DNA of 64,000 bases. Source: Chaetomium olivaceum (Eukaryota; Ascomycota; Sordariomycetes; Sordariales; Chaetomiaceae). Each line of letters begins with the position of its first letter. The stretch's first letter is position 1. Below, one piece after another: positions 44,243 through 55,811 of this stretch. A program made the position numbers and the translations under genes. The DNA is taken from assembly GCA_039881045.1 (NCBI GenBank), contig JAYWVB010000008.1, forward strand, positions 806,001 through 870,000. The letters are read 5' to 3'. The notes under the pieces are model-generated. The model saw only the letters and a list, made by a program, of their open reading frames with translations, made no database searches and had not been told where the DNA came from.

Positions 44243-45550
44243 ATGGATGTATTCGATGAGCTCATATTCTGGGCGCAAGACCGCGGGGTCGAGCTGAACG
44301 GGGTCGCTCCTCATACATTACCGGGACGAGGTGTTGGCATCGTAGCCACAAAGCCCCTGAAGGTGAGAGAACAACATCTACACCTAATACGGTCACTCGA
44401 CTAACCCTTTCCCAGGCCGGCGACCAGATCCTCAAGATTCCCACATCCACCCTCCGGACCTTCGACACCGTCCGGCCCGAGATCAAGGACAGCCTCCCCA
44501 AGGACACCAAGGTGCACGCCATCCTCGCCGCCGAGCTGGCCCTGGACAAGCCCACCTCCGAGTACAGCCCCTGGAACGCCGTCATGCCCTCGCGCGACTC
44601 CATCATGTCCAGCCTGCCCCTCGCTTGGGACCCGCGCCTGCACGCCTACCTCCCCAAGCCTGCCCTCGCCCTCCTCCGCAAACAACAAGCCAAATTCACC
44701 CGCGACTGGGCCGCCATCCAGCAAACCCCCTTCGCCTCAGCATCCCCCGATACCCCCACCCCTACCCCCATCACCACCACCACTCCCACCACCCCTCCCC
44801 ACAACAACAACAATAACCCGCCAAGACTACCTCTACACCTGGCTGCTCGTCAACACGCGAACCTTCTACCACGAAACCCCCACCACCGCCCGGCGCCGCA
44901 CCGCGCGAGAAGACCGCATGGTGCTGCAGCCCGTCGCCGACCTCTTCAACCACAGCGGTGTGGGCTGTGCCGTCGCCTCCACGCCCTCCCACTTCACCAT
45001 CACGGCGGACCGTGCCTATGCCACGGGCGACGAGGTGGCCATCTGCTATGGGAAGCACCACAATGATTTTTTGTTGGTGGAGTATGGGTTTGTGCTGCCC
45101 AGCGGGATTGGGAATGGGAATGGGAATGGGCATGGGCAGGGTGGGGGTGGGAACTGCTGGGATGAGGTGTGTCTGGATGAGGCGGTGTTGCCCGCGCTTG
45201 GGGCGGGCCATCGGGCGTTGTTGGAGGAGCGCGGGTTTTTGGGGAATTATGTGCTGGATGCGAGCACGGTGTGCTACCGCACGCAGGTGGCGCTGAGGGT
45301 GTTGTGCGTGACGCCCGGGCAGTGGGAGAGGTTGGTGAGTGAGGGGGAGGATGGCGGGGAGGGGTTGCAGGAGGAGGTGGATCGGTTGTTGTTGGGGTTG
45401 TTGAGGAAGTGGAGGGGAGTGGTGGCCGGGAAGATTGAAGAGGTGGAGGGTTTGGATATTGGGCAGGCTTGTCAGCGCGAGGTGCTCGGTGCGAGGTGGC
45501 GGCAGATTGCGAGGTTGGTAGACCAGAAAATTGAACGCCTGGAAGGTTGA
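44243..45550 (+). CDS. SET-domain methyltransferase (Rubisco LSMT/SETD3 type), one apparent frameshift
   Basis: Protein lysine (or histidine) methyltransferase-like, about 420 residues. Exon 1 is 44243-44362 (MDVFDELIFWAQDRGVELNG), the intron 44363-44415 is GT-AG, and exon 2 runs to 45550. N-SET: LPGRGVGIVATKPLKAGDQI. The I-SET/substrate region is followed by a Pro/Thr/Asn-rich insert. The core continues as DYLYTWLLVNTRTFYHE, RMVLQPVADLFNHSG, TGDEVAICYGKHHNDFLLVE and YGFVL; the DLFNHS and YG motifs are the AdoMet-binding signature. A one-base shift (insertion or two-base deletion) near 44800-44822, in the C/A-rich repeat of the insert, separates the two halves. A GN/GH tandem repeat (about 45108-45150) adds a poly-Gly-Asn loop. 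Confidence 0.82.
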
Positions 45551-46433
45551 GGAGGCTATTGGGTTCGCCGAGAGGATTAGATATCATTGAAACGTGGACA
45601 CCCGCCCTCTTAACTAATCGTTCGATGGTAGGTAGCTACCCTACCTCGCCCGACAGAGCATGCTATACTGATCCAGGCGCTATCATTGTAAAGCATCACA
45701 CCCCCAAACCCCGAGCACAATCATCATCACAAGTCGCAGTACTTTGTTTGGTATACGCGGGCTTCACAAATCCCCCAAACTCCATTGCCTGCCCAGGTAT
45801 TCCACATCAATCACACATCATCAACCTCAGCATGGCGGGCAAGCATAACCACATCAAGCAGACGCCCAAGGCCCCAAAACACAACCACGTGGACACCCAA
45901 CACCAACACCAACGCACCAAGACAAGGGACCTTTGACACGGGATACCACGCATGGCACCACCACAACACCGCCACACACAAAGAACCCACAAGACGATCG
46001 ATTCCCCAAGCACCAGACAGCGCCAAAGCAGAGCAGAGCAGAGCAGAGTAGAGCAGAACATCGCAAAGGTAGTAATAAAAAGTCAACGTGATGATTGCTG
46101 ATTGCTCGAGATGAACCTGGTCCCTTGATTGCATTGCATTGCATACCCCCAAACGCCCGAGAAACACCGTAAAAGATTGAAATGGAAATAACAAGAAAAG
46201 AAAAAGACGGAAAGCTGGTTTTCCGTTCCCACCCAGATCATACAAATCGGCAGATGAGGCAAAACGAAACCCCAATTTCTAGACTGCCTCGCGGCGTCAG
46301 CCGAACCAGCGAGACGATGCTGGTATATCGCATGGCATGACCCGGGAGGTTAGTCAGATGAACGAGGTCAGGCAGCCTTATCGATCGAGTGGCAAGTCCC
46401 CAGGACTTAGCGCCGAGCGCTCCAGGCGTGGAC
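45551..46433. other. convergent intergenic region with pentanucleotide repeat
   Basis: 3' regions of the SET gene and the RRM gene. Contains (AGAGC)n at 46023-46057 and a short CATTG repeat at about 46128-46143. No gene seen. Confidence 0.5.
46023..46057. repeat. pentanucleotide microsatellite (AGAGC)n
   Basis: Six to seven consecutive GAGCA units with one G-to-T change. Confidence 0.85.
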
Positions 46434-47762
46434 CTACTCGCCGCGAGCTCGCTTGGCGCCGTGCGGGTTCTGCCACTCGGTCGACTGCTGGTTACCGCCC
46501 CCCGCGCCGCCGAAGAAGGCCGGGTTGAAACCTTGGGGCATGCCCTGGAAGCCTATTGTGGGAGTTTGGTCAGCTCGGAATCTCTGCACAGTAGAAGTCA
46601 GTGGACTGGTCCGGCCGGTCCAACTTACCAGGCATACCGGCGCCCATGCCGGCACCCATCATCCCCATGCCGCCCATCGGACCACCCATACCGCCCATGG
46701 GCATACCGCCGGGCATAGGCATGCCGCCCATCATGTTCATGCCACCGCCGCGGCCACCGCGCATGCCGCCGCCACGCATACCGCCGCCCATCATGCCGCC
46801 GCGGTTGAAGCCGCCACCGAAACCGCCGCCGCCGCCCATGGGGTTGTTGAAGCCCATGTTGTTGGCGTTGAAAAGATGTTTCATGTTTCCGCCGGAGAAG
46901 TTGCGGTTGAAGCCGCCCGGGTTCATGCCGCCGCCGCCGCCGCCGCCGCGAGGGCCGTTAAACCCACCACGGCCGCCGCGGAAACCGCCGCTATAGTTGT
47001 TGCTGCCGCCATAATTGCCGCCGCCACGGTCGTTGTTGTACCCGGAGCCGGAGGCTGCACGACCTTGGCCGTCCTTGACGGCACGGTTCGGGGCGTCCTT
47101 GGGCAGGGTACGGAACGGGTTATGGGTGGGGGCCGAGTAGATCACTGTGTGTCTCTTTTGGCCGGGCTGGCTGTACTCGTTGGTCAGGGAATCAACGTGA
47201 TGCTTAGTGGCGGTGGCGGCCTGTTGAGAGGTGAACTCGACATAGGCTTGGCTGTCGTGACTTGTTAGTACCTTGGTCTAGAGCCTGCTGGTAGAACAAC
47301 TTACCCCTTGCTCTTGCCGTTGATCTTGTGCTCGCTGAACGTGATGTCCTTGAGTTCATTCTCGCATCCAACCTGGCGCACCCAGCCGCGAATGTCATCG
47401 TCAGTGTTCCACCAGTTGAGCTCCGAAACCATGAGCGCCGTGGTAGCTCCGGGGTCAACGGGACGCTCGTCAGAACCTTCCTTGCGCTTTACGCCCTGCT
47501 GGGGCCGCTCGGGGGCGGGGCTGCGAGAGTCATTTCGTTCGGCGCCGGCGTCATCCATGTTGTTGTCTCCATGTTCCTCGTGGTAGTCATCGTGGCCGTG
47601 GTGGTCACCGTTTGTGTCCTGGGCGTTGCCCTCGTCCTCATAGCCATGGTCATCTCCATGGTTCTGCCCGTGGTTGTTGTGGCTTTGGTTGCCGTGCTCC
47701 TGGTCGCCATGGTCATTGGCATCGTCGCCATAGACGTCGATCTCGAATTCCTCTTCAGCCAT
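46434..47762 (-). CDS. RRM protein with Gly/Met-rich tail (CFIm68/CPSF6-like)
   Basis: An RNA-binding protein of 399 residues in three exons: 47305-47762, 46629-47251 and 46434-46552. All introns are GT-AG and in phase. The N-terminal 90 residues are acidic and His-rich (GDDANDHGDQEHGNQ). The RRM has RNP2-like ALMVSELNWWNTDDDIRGW and an RNP1 side GKSKGQAYVEFTSQQ; the two-Trp pattern resembles the CFIm68 family. The C-terminus is a long Gly/Met/Asn/Arg-rich region of RGG and GGM type, ending QQSTEWQNPHGAKRARGE. The domain set suggests a role in mRNA 3'-end processing. Long antisense frames over the Gly-rich part are compositional shadows. Confidence 0.88.
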
Positions 47763-49067
47763 GGTGACGGGGTTTCGGTAATTTGAAACGGCGTCGATCG
47801 AGAGATTGTGGTGGGTGTGACGGTCTATAACCTGCTGTTGCGTGGTAATTCAAGTCTGAATTGAGCGCCTGGCTATGGATTAGAGATACAGGAACGTCTG
47901 TGATGCATCATACCATCAGCAGCTGAAAGTATCTTCCCAAGCTTCATGGTTCGACCGATCTGGACGATGTAAAATTCCGCTGACCAGCCGACCAGCCGAA
48001 TAGATCGGATCTCGAGAAAAGCCAAGGCAATGAAACGAAGTGCATTCTCAGAAATCAAACGGAAGAAAATAACAAACGGAGGTAGAGAGTTCGTCATACG
48101 TACATTCCAATCCCCGACACAACAATCGCCAACGAGAGAGGGTTGCCCCGTTGAAGAGAAGAAAGATTCCAAGACGCAGCTCTGTGCTGGCAGTCTCGTG
48201 ACAGGAGGTCGGGTTCTCGTCTCGTTTCTTATGGTCTTTCCCCGTTTACTCTCTGGAGTTCTGTCCCTTGGACAAGTACAAGTAGGGTAGGCGCAAAAAG
48301 CCTGTCTGTTTTGAACCGAACGCGAATGCCCGATTCTTGGCTCACACCCCACGCAACGTCCACAGTCTGCAACTAACTCCTTGAGCTGGTGTATCCCTCC
48401 CTCCAAGTTAAAGCGCAGTCGGCGGTTGAAAGAAACTTTGAGGTTAGTGTTTCGGTGAGTTTAGGATGGGGAGCGGCGGGCACCACCGAATGCAGATGGT
48501 TTGGTCGAGAGTCGCGATTGTTCCGTCGAGTCGCCCGAAGTCGTGGGCACGAAAATCTCAGTATGTTCTGTGATTCGCGGGTGCCAATAAAACAGTGGAT
48601 TGTAGACAAGAGAACGTTTGAAGCGGCCCGCCGATGGGTTTGAAAGGTTTCGACGGTCGGGAATGTTGGGAAAAGAAGGCTGCACAAGGGCAGTGGTCGG
48701 AGCTCTGAGGTTGCGGTCGCCTTTCAATGGCCGCGGCAAGGCTGAAGCAGTGGATCGAAGTGGAACCGCGACTGAAAGCTTATCTTATCTGTTCTGTTTC
48801 GAGCCCCAGTAACTCGTAATGAGGGTTAGGGCTAAGTATCTCAAGATCCCCAGAGGACTCCAGGATCGAGGATGGTCTTCTCTGTGTCTGTCGCATTGTG
48901 TAAAGAGTTCATCCTAGATCATTGTATGTATTGCGCAGCTAGCAAACCTAATCCTTCCATCCATCCATCCCATCCTATCCCAAACTCCAAGCTATAATAT
49001 CCCTTGACAAAACTGAAGCTTGCAAAGTATTTACCATTCCGATTCTCATTCATCCTCAATCAACTAA
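47763..49067. promoter_or_regulatory. promoter/leader of the RRM gene, 1.3 kb
   Basis: Upstream of the minus-strand RRM gene and downstream of the minus-strand LEC14B gene. Contains GGGTTAGGGCTAA at 48823-48835 (telobox-like) and a (CCAT)n run at 48957-48974. No conserved frame seen. Confidence 0.5.
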
Positions 49068-51280
49068 TCAACCTCCCCGAAGAATACCCTCCGGATAGGG
49101 TTGCAGCTTCTCATTCACCGCACGGCCCATGACCGGATCTCCCTCGTCAGTCTCGCCCTCGTTGAACGAATGCAACGACGCGGTGCCGACTTCGTACTCC
49201 TGACCACACCACGACGACGCTGCCAAACTTTATTAGCACCATTTCTCCCTCCGGACACAAATCAAACCACTTACCAACCAGCATGGGTGCGTTGGGGTGC
49301 CAGCTGACATCCCGTACCATAGTCCCCCAGCCCTCCGGATTGCGATGGTGCAGCCGATGCCGGCGATTCGGTCTCGGCTGGACAGCGGCAGCTCTCGTGG
49401 AGGCGTTGACGTCGATCTTGGCAGCGAGGGTGGCGTCAAGGTTCCAGACGTAGACAAACCCGTCGTGGCTACCCGAGTAGACGTAGTGGGAGTCGGTGCT
49501 GTTGGGGGGCGAGAAGTGGCAGCGGATGAGCGTGCGGCGCACCTCGTGGCCGCGGAAGGTGACGAGCGAGTTGTCGTGCGGGTGCTGGAACCACTGGTAG
49601 TCTTGGTACTTTTGCCAGCGGTAGTCGTAGTCGTATTCGCGGTTGTTGGTCACCTCCATGGGGTTGAGTTCTTCGAACCGCGACGTCGACATGGCCATCC
49701 GCAGGTCCCACAGCTTCATGCTCTGGTCCTTGCCGTTGCTGAGAATGTATCGCCCGTCTCCTTTGCTGTCAATGTAAGTCAACCCCTCAGTGTGGCCGAC
49801 GAACGCGCCGGCCTCTCTGCCATCGCCCATGCTGCGTGTGTCCCACACTTTGATGGTGCAGTCGTCCGAGCCGGAGTAGAGGATATGTGGTGAGAGTTTG
49901 TCGGCAAAACATACGGCATTGACATCCTCCTGGTGGCCCATGACGTGGTTGAGTGCCTTGCGCCGTTCGATGTCGTACACCACGATGGAGTTGGCGCCCG
50001 TCCCTGCAACGATGCGGCGCCCGTCTCCCGAGAAGCGGACTGAGAAGATAGCAAAGCCGCCGAAAATGTAATCGTCACGTCCTGGATGTCCGCCATCTGC
50101 CAGATCGAGTGAGTACGGGTCGCCGGTGTCGTTCGGATCCGTAGCTGCGATGCCGACGTGTGGTTGAAGAGACGAAAAGGCGAGCCACTTGTTGTCCGGG
50201 CTCAGGTCGGCATCTGTCATGGTCCACTGTCCAAAAGGGTAGGTGATGGTCTTGTAGTGCTTCCAGTTGTAGGGACTCGACGTGTCATACAAGCGAATTT
50301 TGAAGTCCTATCCTGTTGTGTCAGAGAATACCGATGCTGCCGTCTATGCCGGTATCAGTGATTGTTTGTACTTGCCTTGACACAGGAGTAAAAGAAATTG
50401 CCATCGTCCGAGAACTGTCCACAGCATACCGGGTCATCATAGTGGATGACCATCTCGGGTTTTGTTGACGGTATCATGGACTAGACAGTCTTAGTTTCAA
50501 CCCATGACATGATATGATGATAACATCGTGTTTCCTTACCTGAGCCATGAGCCCCTGGTTGACCTTCTGACCTGGCCAGCCACGTACACCCAGCTCACGG
50601 TCCAGAAGCCTGCGAGCCAGAGCTTTGCGGTCGCGGTTGGGCATCCTCCTGTCGAAAGCTCCAAAGACGCCCGAGTCCATCAACTTCCTGCCTTCCTCGC
50701 TAGGAACCTTGGGAAATTGCTTGTTCCTAGGGGCGCGCCGTGTGCCCCAAGAGAAACGGTGGCCTTCGCCATCGTCAGCGTCGAGAATGGTCGGGTTGAG
50801 ATATTGGCCGTGGAGCAGAGCCAAGAACTCGCGCTGGGTGAGGGCAGGGCGCCATCCCTGGGCTAGAAGTTGTTAGTACGTGCTTCTTCTACCCGTGGGT
50901 ACCTCCGGGTATGCGTACCGCCACCTAACACGACGACTCGTCTCGCAGGGCCTGTAGTGCCTTGCCCGGCCTCGCCTCCTGTGCCGTGAGAGGCCCCGCC
51001 TTGCTCGGCGGCATCGGCTAGGATCTCCTCGATAAGAACTTCGAACTCCATACCGTTGCCTTACGTAGCCGTCGATGTCAGCAATTTGATGGAGGGGATG
51101 GCGGTTTGTTTTAGTTCCAAACTCACCTTCACCATCCTCATCTTCATCATCCTGCTGCTGTAGTGCGTCTAACCACTCATCCGACGAATGTGTGTGAGAG
51201 GCTTCTTCATCTTCGTAATCCTCATCGTGCTCATCGTCATGCTCTTCCTCATGGTCCGAGGCTCTATGGTTTCTGCTCAT
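49068..51280 (-). CDS. LEC14B / DCAF11-like WD40 protein
   Basis: Substrate-receptor-type WD40 protein (DCAF11/LEC14B family, CUL4-DDB1 partner). Six exons: 51127-51280, 50919-51059, 50540-50862, 50376-50480, 49275-50307 and 49068-49219, giving 635 residues. The intron at 50308-50375 has a GC donor (AAG/GCAAGT); the rest are GT-AG. The N-terminus is acidic (MSRNHRASDHEEEHDDEHDE). The family segment VPSEEGRKLMDSGVFG is present. The seven-blade region includes VCCGQFSDDGNFFYSCVKDF, DADLSPDNKWLAFSSL, ILYSGSDDCTIKVWDTR, DQSMKLWDLRMA and YVYSGSHDGFVYVWNLD, then WHPNAPMLVASSW. The C-terminus carries HSFNEGETDEGD. Confidence 0.93.
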
Positions 51281-51961
51281 GGTGAAGCTTCCTCTCTCAC
51301 AACCTTATTGATGGACTGGACGGTGAACAACAAAAAGTAGTTGGGTTGAGAGAGACTTGAGTCCTGACGGGGAGTCTACACCGTCAGGTAAGGATATGTG
51401 TGATGACGTTACAATCGCGGGGTGTCCGGCTGAGCGGGATTCAAGATTTGGGAGAGTTAGCACATTGACAGTCAAGCAAGCGGGAAGGATGGAAAGAAGG
51501 AAAGATGAAGCAAGACACTCCGCATCAATTTGATATGTCGCCCATCACATCCCCGCCGAAGATAATAGGACAGAGAGCATGAGCTAATCGGAGCTTCGGA
51601 AGCACTGGGACCTTACACAGTACACACGGTGCCGGTGCCGGCGGGGTCCAGCTGTTCGCACTTGGCGGAGTTTAGCGGAGTTAGGTTGGTGATGACAAAC
51701 CCCGGGGGTTCTCGCACGCGAGTAGATAACCCTAACCCTAATCATAACCCTAATTGGACGCGGGCCGCCAACTCAATTCAGAGCAGACGCGTGGGAACCT
51801 TGAGCATGGTCGTGTTTTCGGTATGCATGCCATGAAGATATAAGGATAACCTAGGAACGGTTGGTGCCCTCCAAGGCGATTCCGTATTTTGTTCCCGTTT
51901 CCCTATTGCTGCAACTCGATGTAGTCGTTATTTGGCAATACCCCAAGGCCGGTCTTTCGAC
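51281..51961. promoter_or_regulatory. divergent promoter with a cluster of telomere-like repeats
   Basis: Lies between the LEC14B gene (minus) and the APH-family gene (plus). Three CCCTAA units occur in AACCCTAACCCTAATCATAA and the next ACCCTAAT (51728-51754). They may be bound by a Tbf1-like factor or be a short interstitial telomeric sequence. No gene seen. Confidence 0.55.
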
Positions 51962-53645
51962 ATGGCAGCAACCATTGAACTGGTCGATCGCGAACCCATC
52001 ACATACGAATCAGCTATCGACCAAGAGGAAAACTTCATTAATCAGGCCTCGTATGTCGCTGCTAGGGATGCGTTTTACGGACAGCTTAGCAGACAGCACG
52101 ACGCCATCGCTTCCGTCGTCAGACACCACCTAAATCTCGGCCCTCAGCACAAGTGTCCTATCTCCATCGCCCCGAAGGAGCAGTGGATTCGAGGTAGTTT
52201 CAATGTGTGCATACCGATTACGGTTGGGCCGTCGCTTGAGGCTAGGGGTGCTTCCAACCCCCGGAAACTGCTACTCCGTTGTCCCTTCCCGTTCAAACTC
52301 GCGGAGTCGCGGTATCCCGGCACGATTGATGAGAAGCTGGGCTGCGAGGTCGGGGCGTACGCCTGGATGCAGGACCAATGCGCCGATATCCGTATCCCAC
52401 ACCTCTACGGGTTTGGCTTTTCAGAACGGCGCCAGGTTCGTTTCGCAGCCTCTCCCCATTCCGTTGCCGCACAATGCTGACTGGAGAGCGAGAAAACAGT
52501 GCCCCCAGTTCACACACGAATCTCACCGGCCATTTTATGTCCGCGCCAGACAGACGGTCCGCCGCCTTGCCTACCGGCTCCTGGGATGCCCAATGCTCTC
52601 TCACTATACGCCTCACCCGGCTGGCCCTGGCGCCCGGCTCTCGACGGCGTATATCCTAATAGAGCACATCGGCCCGGAAACGGGCAAGATGCTTTCCATT
52701 ACATGGAACGAACGGCGGCAGCAACCTGAGCGCCGGCAGAACCTGTTCCGGGGCTTGGCCCGTCTCATGCTTTCACTGGCGCGGGTACCACAGCAGCGCA
52801 TCGGGTCGTTCCAGTTCCGCGACGACGGCGCCGTGACGCTGACCAACCGTCCTCTGTCGTGCGCCACTGTGATTCTCGAAAACGATGGCACGACGCGGAC
52901 CATCGGCCAACACGAGACATTTGCTTCCGCCAACGGTTTTGCGTCTGCTATGCTCTCTTTCCATGATAACCGCTTCCTTAGCCACCCCAATGCTGTCTTC
53001 GACGCTGGCGACTGTCGAGCGCGGATGGCTGCTCACGTGGTCCTTCGAGCATTGCTACATCGCTATGCGACTCATTCCTCGTGCCAACCGCTCCTGCTTC
53101 AGCTTACTGACTTGCATGCGAGCAACGTATTTGTCGATGATGATTGGAATGTCGTTTGCCTTATCGACCTGGAGTGGATTTGTGCCCTACCTGCCCAGAT
53201 GTTGGACGTGCCTTACTGGCTTACCGGCCGTGGTATAGACCAGATCACTGGGGAGCACTTGGTTGAGTTCGACAAAATGCGCCGCGAATTCATGGGCATC
53301 TTTGAACAGGAAGAGCGCAAAGCTGGCGGCGGGGTCGGCCACATCATATTGTCACAAGTTATGCACTCCACCTGGGATTCTGGTGGTGTATGGTTCTGGT
53401 ATTCCATTACGTCTGTTAACGCCCTGTTCGGCCTCGTTAACAAACATCTGTGCGAAAAGCTCTCCATCAGCCTTTACCTCTCAAGTGTGACGGAGGTGTT
53501 ATACAAGTTTTGGTGTGACGACGCCGAGGCTGTCGTTGATAGAAAGGTTGCCGAGTATAAGGAATACGAGGTCCAGCTTCAACGTCTCTTCGCTGGAAGT
53601 AGACCTCCAACAAACAGACAGGTAAACTCGGAAAATACTACTTGA
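51962..53645 (+). CDS. APH-family phosphotransferase-like protein, copy 1
   Basis: Two exons, 51962-52435 and 52500-53645, with a 64-base GT-AG intron, give 539 residues. It starts MAATIELVDREPITYESAID. Kinase-fold landmarks are WIRGSFNVCIPITVGPS, PGTIDEKLGCEVGAYAWMQD and TAYILIEHIGPETGKML. The catalytic region is LLLQLTDLHASNVFVDDDWN, then VVCLIDLEWICALPAQM. The Asp of TDLH, the Asn of ASN and the Asp of IDLEW match the active site of fungal APH-like enzymes, so this copy looks catalytically competent. Substrate unknown. A paralogue lies at 60449-62139. Confidence 0.9.
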
Positions 53646-53993
53646 CATCAAGAAAATATATAAATACCACATATATGTCCCGTGTTTATTTCCCACCCCC
53701 ACTTCTTCTCCTCTGGTTATCTTTGCTTGGCGGTTCAAATGCTGGGTCTGGGGAAACCCGCCGGGGTCGGGGTGCCAAGAGTGGAGAGGGTTCGGCATGC
53801 CGCGGCAATGGCCCTCCGCCCGAGCGGCATAAGGTCGAATGGACAAGGTCACTGACATCTGAAGAGAAACACTTTCTCTTTTCATCCCAATAATAAATAA
53901 CCTCAACGACTGCCGTCTTTGGATCTGCGATTGGCACAGCACCAATTGACACCCAAAAAACGGTGAACGAGCAGTCACAGATAACGAGGCATC
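53646..53993. other. intergenic, 350 bp
   Basis: Promoter and leader of prpD. No gene seen. Confidence 0.5.
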
Positions 53994-55811
53994 ATGTCTG
54001 CTGTTAACCGCGGATTGCGCCAGGCGACGAGATCACTGCACCTCCACCGCTCGTGCCCGCCCTCGGCTTTGCGGCCGTTGCGAGCCTTCAAGAACGCCGC
54101 TGCCCCCCTCTCAGTAGCCACCACCTACACACGCAGCAGCTTCTCCACCATGACCTCTCTACAATCCGCCAGCGCCACCGCGCCCTCGCCCTCGGCTCAC
54201 AAGGGCTACGACCAAGAGATCTTGGATATCGCGGGCTATGTGCACAACCAGAAAATTGACTCGGAGCTGGCCGTGAGTGGGGAACTCCTCTTATTTTATT
54301 TTTGGGCTTTTCCCCGCAACCACCATGCTAACATGATTCCCTCAACAGTTTGACACGGCGAGATGGGTGTTTCTCGATACACTAGGATGTGGTCTCGAGG
54401 CTCTGCGGTTCAAGGAGTGCACCAAGCTGTTGGGGCCCATTGTCCCGGGCACCACTGTCCCGTCGGGCACCAAGGTACCCGGCACTGACTTCCAGCTCGA
54501 CCCCGTCAACGGCGCCTTCAACATTGGTGCTATGATCCGCTGGCTCGACTACAACGACTGCTGGCTCGCTGCTGAGTGGGGCCATCCCAGTGACAACCTG
54601 GGTGCCATCCTCGCCGTTGCCGACTGGGCTACCCGGACAAACAAGGCTGGCCAGCACAAGGTTGCCGGCGGCAAAATCTTCACCGTTCGCGATGTTCTCG
54701 AGGCTATGATCAAGGCCCATGAGATCCAGGGCTGCCTCGCCCTGCTGAACTCGTACAACAAGGTCGGCCTTGACCACGTCGTCCTGGTCAAGGTTGCCAG
54801 CACTGCTGTGGTCAGCCAGATGTTGGGCCTCAATGAGAAGCAAACGGCCGACGCCATCACCCACGCCTGGGTTGACGGCCAGAGCTTGCGCACCTACCGC
54901 CACACCCCCAACACCATGTCCCGCAAGTCGTGGGCTGCCGGTGATGCCTGCCAGCGCGCTGTTAACCTGGCCCTCAAGGTTCTCAAGGGCGAGTCTGGCA
55001 TCCCCACTGTTCTCTCTGCCCCCACCTGGGGCTTCTACGACGTCCTATTCAAGGGCAAGAAGTTCGAGTTCCAGCGTGGCTATGGCAGCTATGTCATGGA
55101 GAACGTGCTCTTCAAGGTGTCATATCCTGGTTTGTCTCCCTTGTTATCCTGAATCGTTTTGACCAGTGGGCTGACGTCCTGTTCACAGCTGAGTTCCACT
55201 CGCAGACCGCCGTCGAGGCGTCCGAGAAGCTCTACGCCCAGCTGAAGGCTATGGGCAAGTCTGCCGCCGACATCAAGGCAGTCACCTGCCGGACTCACGA
55301 GGCCTGCGTCCGCATAATTGACAAGCAGTTCAAGCCCATGGATAACTTCGCCGACCGTGACCACTGCATCCAGTACATGTGCTCTGTCATGCTCGTCTTT
55401 GGCCGCCTCACTGCCGGTGACTACCCCGACGGCTCTGAGGCTGCCACCTCGGAGCTGGTCGAGTCGCTCCGTAAGAAGATCAAGTGCGTCGAGGACCCGC
55501 AGTTCACTGCCGACTACCACGACCCGGCCCTCCGCACCATCAGCAACGGCCTGACTGTTGAGCTGAACGATGGCACCGTGCTGCCCGAGGTGGTCATTGA
55601 GGCCCCGCTCGGCCACCGCCTGCGCCGCGAGGAAGCCAAGCCCCACATCCTGGCCAAGTTCAAGGGCCACCTTGAGCCTCATTTCAGCGCCGAGAAGGTC
55701 AAGGAGATTGTTGAGCTCGGCCAGGACCCCAAGAGGCTCGAGGCCATGAACGTGGATGAGTATGTCGATCTGTATGTCTCCAAGGACAGCAAGTTTGTCA
55801 AGAGCCAATAG
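53994..55811 (+). CDS. prpD: 2-methylcitrate dehydratase, mitochondrial (MmgE/PrpD family)
   Basis: Dehydrates 2-methylcitrate to 2-methyl-cis-aconitate in propionyl-CoA breakdown. Three exons, 53994-54272, 54349-55129 and 55189-55811, give 560 residues. An Arg/Ser-rich presequence (MSAVNRGLRQATRSLHLHRS) is followed by a second in-frame Met before TSLQSASATAPSPSAH. PrpD blocks include ARWVFLDTLGCGLEALRF, MIRWLDYNDCWLAAEWGHPS, DQ-free HAWVDGQSLRTYRHTPNTMS, KSWAAGDACQRAVNLAL and YPAEFHSQTAVEASEKLY. The C-terminus is YVDLYVSKDSKFVKSQ. Gene structure and length are normal. Confidence 0.95.

Noticed and set aside
43968..44297. 109-residue frame in the COQ4-SET divergent promoter
   Set aside because: No domain, overlaps the SET gene start and lies in a typical promoter.
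46601..46996. Pro/Met-rich open frame on the plus strand
   Set aside because: Antisense shadow of the Gly/Met-rich tail of the RRM gene; composition alone explains it.
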